DNA from: Desertivirga arenae
Lineage (GTDB): Bacteria; Bacteroidota; Bacteroidia; Sphingobacteriales; Sphingobacteriaceae
Length of the DNA stretch: 64,000 bases
Reading direction: 5' to 3'
Assembly: GCF_017355785.1 (NCBI RefSeq)
Contig: NZ_JAFEWE010000019.1
Location: 21,648-85,647, forward strand
Shown: positions 1 through 8,900 of the stretch, piece after piece
Position numbering within the stretch: position 1 is the stretch's first letter
Layout: each line of letters opens with the position of its first letter
Notes under the pieces: generated by a model
What the model saw: the letters and a program-made list of their open reading frames with translations, nothing else
What the model was told of the DNA's origin: nothing
Databases searched by the model: none
Position numbers and translations under genes: made by a program

Positions 1-2409
1 TTCGCGGTTGATCTTGTTGATTTTTATCCGTGTGCTATCTCCGAGGCCAATGATTTGCACAAACTCCTTTTTGTCGGTGCCGGAGATGCGGACTTCCCTG
101 GCGAGCTCTTTGTAGTAATCTTCTGCAACTTGTGTTATCTGGCTGCGTCTTGCTTTCAATTTGGCACTTATTTCCTCTCCAGACATTTTATATGCTTCTG
201 GAGGCATACTCCTTACAGCCGAATCAATAGTTGCATCTGTTAATTTGCTCTTAATATCGTTAGAGATTTCCATCCATTCATTGGAGGTTAATTTATTTAA
301 GAAGTTCCTGTCCAGATTTCGGGCTGCGGTATTTATTTTTTTAACGTTTTTTATTCTGTCTGTGAACGCTTCAATGCCCGGGGCTATGCTGCTTACCAAT
401 GACGGGATAAAACCGTCGTATTTAGAAAATGCCTGATCATGATCACGAGGAATAGGACGGAATAACGAACCTTTTTCCTTTTTAAATTCGGCCCATCGCC
501 ATTGGTCCTCATGGCGGTCCCAGTCATTGATCAACATATCGAATAGCCTTGCTCTCAGGAACATCTTCTGGTCTACTTCGTTATCATTGTCCTCACGTAT
601 TTCCTCATACATTTTCCGGGTACTAACAGCTTTATCTGCATTTCCAAAAGCTTTTACCCCTGATACGTCTTCGTCGGGCCTTATTTCGATGGTTCCTAAC
701 TTGCCTCCCACTTGCTGAATGTAAGGCCCAAGCAAACGGCTTGCCGGCATATACACTAGCTGGGGATTAACATAATAGATGCCGATCTTTTTAGCCATTG
801 GCGGAATTACCAAACCTCCATAAGGGTTTGCCGAAGATATCTGATCCTGAAGGAAATCTTCGGCAAAGGTTTTTACAAGTCCCTGCGGGAGCAACGAACT
901 AGGATCTTTACTGATAGATCTGAACTGGTAAAGCTTTCCATCTTTTCCTTGTAGCTGTAAGGAGGTTGTCTGTTTTCCTCCACCCATTTTTATCGGGGTT
1001 AGTCCTCCTCCGTAGGTTGAAAGGTCGAGATATGGCGCAGTGACGGGCACTGCCCAGGTATCACGATAGTGTTCACCATACAGGCGTCTTCTATACCCGC
1101 TGGCCTGATACTCTTCACCTGCTGCAATAACCTTTACACTGTCTTTATAATTCAGCTGTTTTTCTTCAGCCAGTTCTACTTTGCCTTTGGGTGGAATTGC
1201 ATACAGTGGAGTCCGGAAAACAAGTTTGCCTGTCGACCCGTCTCCTTCAGGTTCCCAGAATTCCACCCAGCACTGACCGTTATCGTAGTAATTCAAACGG
1301 GCGAAGCCTTTATCTCCATGAGCAAAACTAGCTCCATTGCCTTTTACCAGGGGACTTGATTTTGATCCTGCACCACTGATAATATGGTTCAGGTTCTCGT
1401 ATTTGTTAAATTGTAAAGCGTGCTCATGCCCCGTTGCCATCACAACGTTCGGTTCGTCTGCAAGAATGGCAAGTAAACCCCGTTTCAACTGCTGATAGTC
1501 CTTGTTGGAAAGGTCCTGGGGGGAAACTCCATATTTCCGCATCAGGGGATAAATTGATCCGATAACCGGAAGTGGAATATAGGCCCTATCTCGTATAAGG
1601 GTTAATGGGAATATATAGTCTTTTAGCGAAAAGAATCCTCCGTGTGTACCATTGGTAAACAAGGGATGATGTTGAGCAAGCAAAATATTTTTTCCTTTGT
1701 TACGAACGATAATATCTTTCACTTGCTCGATAACTTCAAGACGACTTCCTGCAGTACAGCCATTGTCGGGGGCTATCGGCTTTTCATATTTATGCAACCA
1801 CCATTCACTGTCGATAAGGATCATTACCAGATCTTTATTCACCTGTAGCTCGACAGGCCCGGGACAACCATTGGTAGGTATGAAGGTATCTCCGTCGTTC
1901 AGATATGCTTCTACGAATGCTTCTTCGCGATTAACTGCTGCCAGCCCTCCCGGCCTCATCTCGTTCCAGTCGTGATTTCCGGGGATGAAGATCTTTTTGC
2001 CCCTGAAGTTTTTTACAACCTTCATCTGTTCAACTATTCTTCGCTCCTTTTCCTTCCGGTCTGCCGCTTCGGGCTCTGGTAAACCGGTCTCGTAGATGTT
2101 ATCTCCAAGGAATATTATAATATCTTCTGGCCTTGAATAATTAGTATCTGCTGCCGAAAGAGTTGTTCTTGTACTATCATAAAGTTGTTTCTGCAATAAT
2201 TTCAAAACAGGTTCCTGCCGGTTATCACTAGGTTTTCCAGCATCTCCTATTAAAAAGACCGAATATTTGAGTTTTATAGAGTCGGGTGGCGAAACTTCAT
2301 TCCACTTTGATTGATTCTTCGCGTAATACGGCTTCAAGCTTATGCAGCTGCTTAAGGGAAGGAAACTTAACAGAACGTAAAAAAAGCACTTCACTAACTT
2401 ACTCTGCAT
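1..2409 (-). CDS. Metallophosphoesterase lipoprotein with C-terminal kinase-like domain, partial
   Basis: An open frame of at least 803 codons on the minus strand, running off the left window edge, so the C-terminus is missing. The start ATG (2409-2407) overlaps the end of the upstream lipoprotein gene by 11 bases. The N-terminus is hydrophobic and ends in a lipobox (LSSC, Cys22), so it is probably a lipoprotein. Residues about 50-335 carry the calcineurin-like phosphoesterase motifs in order: GDAG (55-58), GDNIY, GNHDW, QHHP and GHEH. Further on, near residues 620-660, come DWDRHEDQW and PIPRDHDQAF. These resemble the catalytic loop and metal-binding Asp of CotH/HipA/Fam20-like kinases; this is inference from motif shape. 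In Bacteroidota similar long proteins can end in an outer-membrane barrel, which would lie outside the window. Substrate unknown. Confidence 0.8.
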   Translation of the reverse strand, partial: MQSKLVKCFFYVLLSFLPLSSCISLKPYYAKNQSKWNEVSPPDSIKLKYSVFLIGDAGKPSDNRQEPVLKLLQKQLYDSTRTTLSAADTNYSRPEDIIIFLGDNIYETGLPEPEAADRKEKERRIVEQMKVVKNFRGKKIFIPGNHDWNEMRPGGLAAVNREEAFVEAYLNDGDTFIPTNGCPGPVELQVNKDLVMILIDSEWWLHKYEKPIAPDNGCTAGSRLEVIEQVKDIIVRNKGKNILLAQHHPLFTNGTHGGFFSLKDYIFPLTLIRDRAYIPLPVIGSIYPLMRKYGVSPQDLSNKDYQQLKRGLLAILADEPNVVMATGHEHALQFNKYENLNHIISGAGSKSSPLVKGNGASFAHGDKGFARLNYYDNGQCWVEFWEPEGDGSTGKLVFRTPLYAIPPKGKVELAEEKQLNYKDSVKVIAAGEEYQASGYRRRLYGEHYRDTWAVPVTAPYLDLSTYGGGLTPIKMGGGKQTTSLQLQGKDGKLYQFRSISKDPSSLLPQGLVKTFAEDFLQDQISSANPYGGLVIPPMAKKIGIYYVNPQLVYMPASRLLGPYIQQVGGKLGTIEIRPDEDVSGVKAFGNADKAVSTRKMYEEIREDNDNEVDQKMFLRARLFDMLINDWDRHEDQWRWAEFKKEKGSLFRPIPRDHDQAFSKYDGFIPSLVSSIAPGIEAFTDRIKNVKKINTAARNLDRNFLNKLTSNEWMEISNDIKSKLTDATIDSAVRSMPPEAYKMSGEEISAKLKARRSQITQVAEDYYKELAREVRISGTDKKEFVQIIGLGDSTRIKINKINRE

Positions 2410-3325
2410 AATTAACCTCTATTATATTAGCTGGAAATTTTTTTCCTTCATTCGAGATATATAGCTTACCATCTGGTGAAAAGGCGAGCCCCTCGGGCTG
2501 GCTGAATTCTTTACCATCAAATTCCAATATCCGTGTTATTTTACTGGTCTTATCAAGGATCGCTATTACATTATTTAAAGAAGATAACGCATAAAGTTCT
2601 CCCGTTTGAGGATTAAGGGTGATCGCAGATGTCCGGAATACCTCGTTTAAGTTTTTATTCCCGACCGTCTTTAGTAGTTTTTTCGAGAACTCTTCCAGCT
2701 TGTCGCCGGAAAAATAACTCTCCACTTCTGTCAAACTGATGGAATAAACAGCTTTCGTATTGAGGGTTTTTGTTTTTAGATCAAAAGCGTAAATGTCTTT
2801 GTGAGATTTATCTCCGTCAAGGCTCAAGTCCTTCACTGATAACAGGAGGCGGTTATTTTTTTGATCATATGCCAACCCTTCCATGTTGTTTTCTGAGCTA
2901 AGCGGTGTTTTGTAAACCGTAGGCCTGGAAATACCCGCTTTAAAATTTTTCATTTCGTACAACGTACCATTGCTCTGCAGGACGTAAAGATCGTTACCTG
3001 CGATAACGAGATCTTCATAGTCTTTCCCCTTCCAAAAATCTTGTTTCTTTACGATTTCTTTTTGAATGAGATCATAGTAATAAAGGATCCCTTCTTCATC
3101 TTGAATAGCGATAACGGTATGGTCGTCCAGGAAAGCTATTCCAGAGATCTCTTTAAGTTCCATAGGTAATGGATAAAGCTTTGTGTCGTCTGGTTCGAGC
3201 ACCTCTTTATCTCTCTCTGATTGCTCGGTCTTATCCTCCTTTCCGGCTTCTGACCGGTTTTTACTGTCGGAGTTTTGACAGGAAGTTAAAAAAGCTACTA
3301 ACAAAAAAGCAAATATTCTGTTCAT
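2399..3325 (-). CDS. SdiA-regulated family lipoprotein (beta-propeller)
   Basis: 308 aa. The N-terminus is a lipoprotein signal peptide with lipobox LTSC (Cys16), followed by a charged low-complexity linker (to about residue 50). The rest looks like the SdiA-regulated/NHL-like propeller family: repeated segments such as ISGIAFLDD, KDYEDLVIAGNDLYVL, NMEGLAYD and QPEGLAFSPDGKLYISNEG, each consistent with one blade. Proteins of this family are surface or periplasmic and their biochemical role is unclear. The gene overlaps the following metallophosphoesterase gene by 11 bases, so the two are translationally coupled and probably act together at the envelope. Family call fairly sure, function not. 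Confidence 0.75.
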   Translation of the reverse strand: MNRIFAFLLVAFLTSCQNSDSKNRSEAGKEDKTEQSERDKEVLEPDDTKLYPLPMELKEISGIAFLDDHTVIAIQDEEGILYYYDLIQKEIVKKQDFWKGKDYEDLVIAGNDLYVLQSNGTLYEMKNFKAGISRPTVYKTPLSSENNMEGLAYDQKNNRLLLSVKDLSLDGDKSHKDIYAFDLKTKTLNTKAVYSISLTEVESYFSGDKLEEFSKKLLKTVGNKNLNEVFRTSAITLNPQTGELYALSSLNNVIAILDKTSKITRILEFDGKEFSQPEGLAFSPDGKLYISNEGKKFPANIIEVNYAE

Positions 3326-3431
3326 TGGATGTTCTGATGATTAGTGCTGTAACATTAAAAGTTTTATAATAACCCGCATTATAAATTATAGTTTTAAGCT
3401 TTGGGAAGAACTAATTGCCGGAATTTTGAGT

Positions 3432-3464
3432 TTTGGTCGGCAAATAAAAAAGAACTTTCCTTTG
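3432..3464 (+). promoter_or_regulatory. Possible promoter of HD/PycTM gene
   Basis: TTTG at 3432-3435, then 21 bases, then TTCCTTTG at 3457-3464, which matches the Bacteroidota -33/-7 pattern (TTTG, TAnnTTTG) except at the second base of the -7 box. It lies 36 bases before the ATG of the gene at 3501. Confidence 0.4.
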
Positions 3465-3500
3465 CAGCGATATCATCTTTAATAAAAACAGTTTTTTTAA

Positions 3501-4706
3501 ATGAAAAATAATAACCCTATTGTTAAAAGCGCTCAGGAGTTTGTTTTCAATTTACTGCGCGAGAAGTTAAAACCAGACTTTGTTTACCATAACTATAAGC
3601 ATACATTGCAAACCGCAAAGGCATGCCGTGAACTGGCAGAAGCCTATAATCTAACCAGTCGCGACTTTGAAATCTTAATGCTTGCAGCTCTTTTTCACGA
3701 CACCGGTTACACAGAAACTTGCCAGGGGCACGAAGAAGTAAGTGTTAGAATACTGAAAGATTTTCTAAAGAATGATTATCCGCAGGAAGATATAAATAAG
3801 ATTGAGGATTTGATCTTATCGACGAAGGCGTCCTCAAAACCGAGCGGTACGCTTCAGGAAATACTACATGATGCGGATTATATAAATATGGGTAAGAAGC
3901 GGTTTGCTGAACGTGCAGAGTTGCTTCGTATTGAGTGGGAGAGGGTGTTGAATAAGAAGTACACCGATTTGGAGTGGGCGGAAGAACAGTTAGGTTTTTT
4001 GATTTCAAAATCTTTTGTAACGGAAGAAGCTACGGTTCAATTTGGCGACTTTAGAGAGGAGAACATAAGGAAGCAGCGTGAAAAAATAGAAGTTTTGAGA
4101 GTTGAGTATGAAAAGTTGAAGGTTAAGCTTGAAAAAAACACGCCGGACAATAAGCCGAAAAAGGAAGGTCGCGGAATTGAAACTCTTTATCGTGCAGTTT
4201 ATTCATATCATATCAATCTCAGTTCTATTGCCGACAATAAAGCCAATATAATGATCAGTATTAACACTATTATTATTTCACTGGTAATAACGCTCTTTGG
4301 TTCTGGCTATACTTTTTCAGGGCAGGATGAGTTCGGCAGTCTTCGCTTTGTAATACCTATTGCACTTCTGTTGGTAACAAGTTTACTCGCTGTAGTATTT
4401 GCTATATTATCCTCAAGGCCTAATGTTACTACAAAAGAACGTTATGAGCTTTCTAAAAAGGATAGCAGTATTTTGTTCTTCGGAAATTTCGCTCAATTGC
4501 AGCTTAATGAGTTTTTGGGCAGAATGAAAGAATTGAAGGACCGGAATGATGAATTGTATGACAGTATGACGGTAGATATTTATTACCTGGGTGCTGTATT
4601 GGTTAAAAAGTATAAGTTGTTAAGCTGGTCTTATAATATCTTTATGGGTGGCCTCATCCTATGTGCAATGGGCTTCGTAATAATAATGATGTTCTCCTAT
4701 GGTTAA
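3501..4706 (+). CDS. HD-domain phosphohydrolase fused to a PycTM (Pycsar effector-like) membrane domain
   Basis: 401 aa in two parts. Residues 1-200 are an HD hydrolase with a complete metal set: His30/His34, His66-Asp67 (LFHDTGY) and Asp124 (LHDADYINMG). A charged coiled-coil-like linker (about 185-225) follows. Residues 225-401 match the PycTM effector domain (formerly DUF5706): SIADNKANIMISIN at 242-255, then membrane helices at about 252-268, 284-303 and 379-398. PycTM proteins are membrane effectors of Pycsar anti-phage systems, switched on by cyclic CMP or UMP. HD enzymes often cleave phosphodiester or phosphate bonds. The next gene, convergent and 52 bases away, is cyclase-like. The reading that this protein senses and/or degrades a cyclic nucleotide is inference. 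HD-PycTM fusions may instead be ordinary housekeeping genes in Bacteroidota. Confidence 0.8.
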   Translation: MKNNNPIVKSAQEFVFNLLREKLKPDFVYHNYKHTLQTAKACRELAEAYNLTSRDFEILMLAALFHDTGYTETCQGHEEVSVRILKDFLKNDYPQEDINKIEDLILSTKASSKPSGTLQEILHDADYINMGKKRFAERAELLRIEWERVLNKKYTDLEWAEEQLGFLISKSFVTEEATVQFGDFREENIRKQREKIEVLRVEYEKLKVKLEKNTPDNKPKKEGRGIETLYRAVYSYHINLSSIADNKANIMISINTIIISLVITLFGSGYTFSGQDEFGSLRFVIPIALLLVTSLLAVVFAILSSRPNVTTKERYELSKKDSSILFFGNFAQLQLNEFLGRMKELKDRNDELYDSMTVDIYYLGAVLVKKYKLLSWSYNIFMGGLILCAMGFVIIMMFSYG

Positions 4707-4716
4707 AAACCTTCGG

Positions 4717-4740
4717 GCTAAGCAGCAAGTGCTGCTTGGC
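4717..4740. terminator. Hairpin between convergent genes
   Basis: GCTAAGCAGC, loop AAGT, GCTGCTTGGC: a 10-bp stem with one T-G wobble, lying between the converging ends of the HD/PycTM and cyclase-like genes. The T tract is poor, so it may be a weak two-way terminator. Confidence 0.55.
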
Positions 4741-4758
4741 TCTTATAATTCGTGTCAG

Positions 4759-5394
4759 TTAGGGCTTTACCGGTTGAACTGCCTCGATGAACTGCCGCTG
4801 GTAAGGAATATAGTAATAATGTACCTGTCCCAAATGATCATATTCTTCTGTGCCTTGCTTTAGCTCGTCCCAATGGAACCAAAAACTTACATCTTTCTTT
4901 TTTATCTTATTCAGGTAGCTTTCCGTTAAAAGGATATATTCGTATTCTTCGATTCCGTTTTTCAAAAGTTTATGAGTGATTATTACATCTTCTCCTATAA
5001 GCTTAGTTCGTCCTTTAATATTGGCAGAGCTAATATGACCAAAATGGATAATGATCTTTAATCCAAGTCCTCCATTCGCCAAATGCTTTTCATAATTCTC
5101 AGGATCTTCTTTTTGCACAACGTCAATGTAATTGTAAAAAGTTTCAAATAAGCTTTGACACTGTTTTGCAACTTGCTTAATAGCAGGCAGTCTACCTGTT
5201 CTGTAAAAGAAAATAGCATCCCCCTCGATCTCTCCTATATTCATACGCAGCATGTTCGCATTTATCAACCGCCTGAGTAGTCCTGCAATGAAGTCCTTGC
5301 TAAAGGAAATATCTGCCGTGGCGATAAATTTCGTAAAGCCCGTGATGTCTGGTACGCAAAAAAAAGCTGGTAAAATGTCGTCGTTTTTTTCCAT
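4759..5394 (-). CDS. DUF2652 protein, class III nucleotide cyclase-like
   Basis: 211 aa, no signal peptide or membrane helix. The N-terminal PDITGFTKF (Asp16) and GEIEGDAIFF (Asp59) correspond to the two metal-binding Asp segments of class III adenylate/guanylate cyclases. The residue three before the second motif's Gly is Glu55, where guanylate cyclases have Glu and adenylate cyclases have Lys. The later segment GEDVIITHKLLKN (about 134-146) sits where cyclases have GxxVNxAARL, but the transition-state Asn and Arg are replaced (Ile and Lys). Activity is therefore doubtful, or uses other residues. I assign it to DUF2652, a Bacteroidota family of unknown function. It faces a PycTM effector-like gene, which suggests a cyclic-nucleotide signalling pair (inference). 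Confidence 0.7.
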   Translation of the reverse strand: MEKNDDILPAFFCVPDITGFTKFIATADISFSKDFIAGLLRRLINANMLRMNIGEIEGDAIFFYRTGRLPAIKQVAKQCQSLFETFYNYIDVVQKEDPENYEKHLANGGLGLKIIIHFGHISSANIKGRTKLIGEDVIITHKLLKNGIEEYEYILLTESYLNKIKKKDVSFWFHWDELKQGTEEYDHLGQVHYYYIPYQRQFIEAVQPVKP

Positions 5395-5557
5395 ATATTG
5401 GATATACGATAAGCATTTAAGAGCCGTTTTTGTTTGTTAGGTTTAAAGGCTTTGAAAATATAATATTGATTTTTTGCAGAATTAATTGTTTCTTAAAAAT
5501 CAATTCCTAATTTTATAATTATCTTCCTAACTATCCTATTATTGAAAAATATTACAT

Positions 5558-5758
5558 ATGAAAAAACACGTTCAACTTTCTGAAGGGCAGAAGCTAGTAT
5601 TTAAAGGTAAAGTTTTTGACGGCTTTGATTCCAATGATCCTTACCTTGTTTTCCTCGGTTATGATAGTAGTGGTTGGAATGATCTTTGGGTAGATTATCA
5701 GGGTAGGAAGCTTATGGTGAGAACTGAGGATGTAGAGCTTACAGAGGAAAATATTTAA
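5558..5758 (+). CDS. Small hypothetical protein (66 aa)
   Basis: 66 aa, not recognised. It is soluble and acidic, rich in aromatic residues (DGFDSNDPYLVFLGYDSS, then WNDLWVDY), and looks like a small all-beta domain. The start follows an A/T-rich leader as is usual for this genome. It stands alone between a divergent cyclase-like gene and dnaE. Codon use and composition look genuine, and no competing frame is convincing. Confidence 0.55.
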   Translation: MKKHVQLSEGQKLVFKGKVFDGFDSNDPYLVFLGYDSSGWNDLWVDYQGRKLMVRTEDVELTEENI

Positions 5759-5977
5759 ATAGGATTAGAAAGCTTTTAAAGACAAACTTTAATCCTGATC
5801 TTACTAAGTATTCCATTAGCTTCAGGAGGATATATGCTTTTTTATCGGCCTTCAAATCTTGTTTCAAAATAGGGTATTGTGGTTTAATTCTCTTTGTTTA
5901 AGTCACATTTTCTCAACAGCTACTTCCAAAAACAATAAAATCCGTAACTTCGAAATCGTCTTTTGAATGATTAGCTG

Positions 5978-8900
5978 ATGCCGGAATTTTCTCATTTACA
6001 CGTACATACACAATTTTCACTGCTTGATGGGGCTGCGGATATTTCCCGGCTTTATAAAAAAGCTGCGGCCGATGGAATGAAAGCCCTTGCTATTACTGAT
6101 CATGGTAATATGTTTGGTGTATTCAAATTTGTAGCTGAAGCAGCAAAGCACAATGTAAAGCCAATTGTAGGATGTGAGTTTTATGTTGTAGAGGACCGTC
6201 ATAAAAAGCAATTTACCAAAGAAAATAAAGACGTACGTTGTCACCAATTATTTCTTGCTAAAAACCCTACCGGATATAAAAACCTAGTAAAGTTATGCTC
6301 TTACGGATTTATGGAGGGCTTGTATAGCAAGTGGCCTCGTATTGATAAAGAGCTTATTTTAAAGCATCACGAAGGTCTTATAGCCACTACCTGCTGTATT
6401 GGAGCGTCTGTACCTCAGGCTATCCTGAAAAAGGGTGAGGAGGAAGCTGAGAAGGAGTTTAAGTGGTGGCTGGATATTTTTGGCGAGGATTATTATATAG
6501 AACTGCAGCGTCACCGTATTCCTGAGCAGGAGATCGTAAACCAGGTGCTTTTGAAGTTCGCGAAAAAGTACAACGTAAAGATCATCTGCTCGAATGATTC
6601 ACACTACGTAGATCAGGAAGATTCCAATGCTCACGATATTTTGTTATGTGTGAACACAGGGGATTTGCAGAGTACGCCAATTGCTACCGATGAAGAAGGT
6701 GGTAAAGGGTATCGCTTTGGTTTCCCTAACGATCAGTTCTATTTTAAAACGCAGGCAGAGATGGCTCAGCTGTTTCATGATCTCCCTGAGTCGTTGGATA
6801 ATACAAACGAAATAGTAGATAAGGTAGAACACCTAAAGTTGAAGCGGGACATCATGCTTCCTAACTTTCCTATTCCTCAGGAATTCAAGATTCACGCCGA
6901 TGATGTTTTAAACCAGTGGGAATTTCTACGTCACTTAACAATGACAGGAGCCCGTCGGCGGTATGAAGTAATTACACCCGAAATTCAGGAGCGCCTGGAT
7001 TTTGAGTTAAACACGATAAAGATTATGGGTTTTGCCGGATACTTCTTGATTGTATCCGACTTTATCAAAGCTGGGCGCGATTTGGGAGTGTTTGTAGGGC
7101 CAGGCCGGGGTTCGGCAGCTGGTTCGGCAGTAGCCTATTGTATAGATATCACCAATATTGACCCCATTAAATATAATCTTCTGTTTGAGCGTTTCCTTAA
7201 TCCAGACAGGAAGTCGATGCCCGATATTGATACGGATTTCGATGATGAGGGACGCCAGAAGGTAATTGATTATACGGTAGACAAATACGGGAAAAATCAA
7301 GTAGCTCAGATTATTACTTATGGTTCAATGGCTGCCCGTACCAGTATTCAGGACGTTGCACGTGTATTGGATGTTCCTTTATCAGAGGTAGCTGCGCTTA
7401 AAAAGCTTGTTCCAGACACCTTAGGGATTACTCTTAAGGATGCATTTGCTCAGGTGCCAGAGCTTCAGGATATCCTAAAAGGGACTGATCTGAGAGCGAA
7501 AGTTCTAAAGGAGGCTGGAAAGCTTGAAGGTTCGGTTAGAAATACGGGTATTCACGCTGCGGGTATCATTATTGCCCCGGAAGATCTTACCAATATTATT
7601 CCGGTTGCTACGGCTAAAGATTCTGATCTTTTAGTTACGCAGTTTGACGGTAAAGTGATAGAGGATGCTGGCGTTATCAAAATGGACTTTTTGGGTCTTA
7701 AAACGCTGACTATTATCAAGGATGCCCTCCGTATGATTAAGCGTAATCATCACGTAGATATTGATATTGATTACGTTTCGCTAACGGACGAAAAAACATT
7801 TGAGCTGTATCAGCGCGGAGATACAAACGGGACATTCCAGTTTGAAAGTGATGGGATGCAGATGTATTTGCGCGAGCTAAAACCGGACAAGTTTGAGGAC
7901 CTGATCGCCATGAATGCCTTGTATCGACCGGGACCAATTGAGTACATTCCGAATTTCATCGCGCGTAAACACGGTCGCGAAATTGTGCAGTACGATTTGG
8001 CCGATATGGAAGAGTATTTGGCCGATACTTACGGGATCACAGTTTACCAGGAGCAGGTGATGCTTCTATCGCAGAAGCTGGCCAACTTTACCAAAGGTGA
8101 TGCTGACGTTCTGCGTAAGGCGATGGGTAAAAAGGACCGGAAAACGTTGGATAAGCTGAAGCCTCAGTTTATTGAAAATGCCAAGAAGAATGGCCACGAC
8201 GAGAAAACCCTTGAAAAAGTTTGGACTGACTGGGAAGCTTTTGCATCTTATGCATTCAATAAGTCGCACTCTACCTGCTATGCATTCGTTGCTTATCAAA
8301 CGGCCTATTTAAAGGCTCATTATCCTTCTGAATATATGGCTGCGGTTTTAAATAACCAGGGCAATATTGAGAAGATTTCTTTCTTTATGGAAGAGTGCCG
8401 GAAAATGGGTGTCAATGTACTAGGTCCGGATATCAACGAGTCTGACTTCAGCTTCGGTGTAAATAAGAAGGGGGAGATACGATTTGGAATGGCGGGAATT
8501 AAAGGTGTAGGTGAGAAGGCGGTAGAGAGTATTATTGAGGAAAGAAGGATCAATGGCCCATATGCGGATATTTGTGATTTCGCCAAAAGGACAAACTCAC
8601 GCACGGTTAATAAAAGAGTTTACGAGAACCTGGTTTATAGCGGTGCGTTTGACTGCTTTGGTTTTCACCGGGCACAGTTTTTCTTCAAACCAGAAGGCGC
8701 CATGTTAAATGGCATTGAGAGACTCATTAAATATAATAGTGACTATCAGAATAGTTTGAGTACTTCACAAGCCTCGCTTTTTGGTGGGACTTCTGATGCT
8801 CAGATTGCGGAGCCGCAATTAATGGACTGTCCGGAATGGGGACTGATTGATAAGCTGAAATACGAACGCGACATGATCGGTATCTATTTAACGGGGCATC

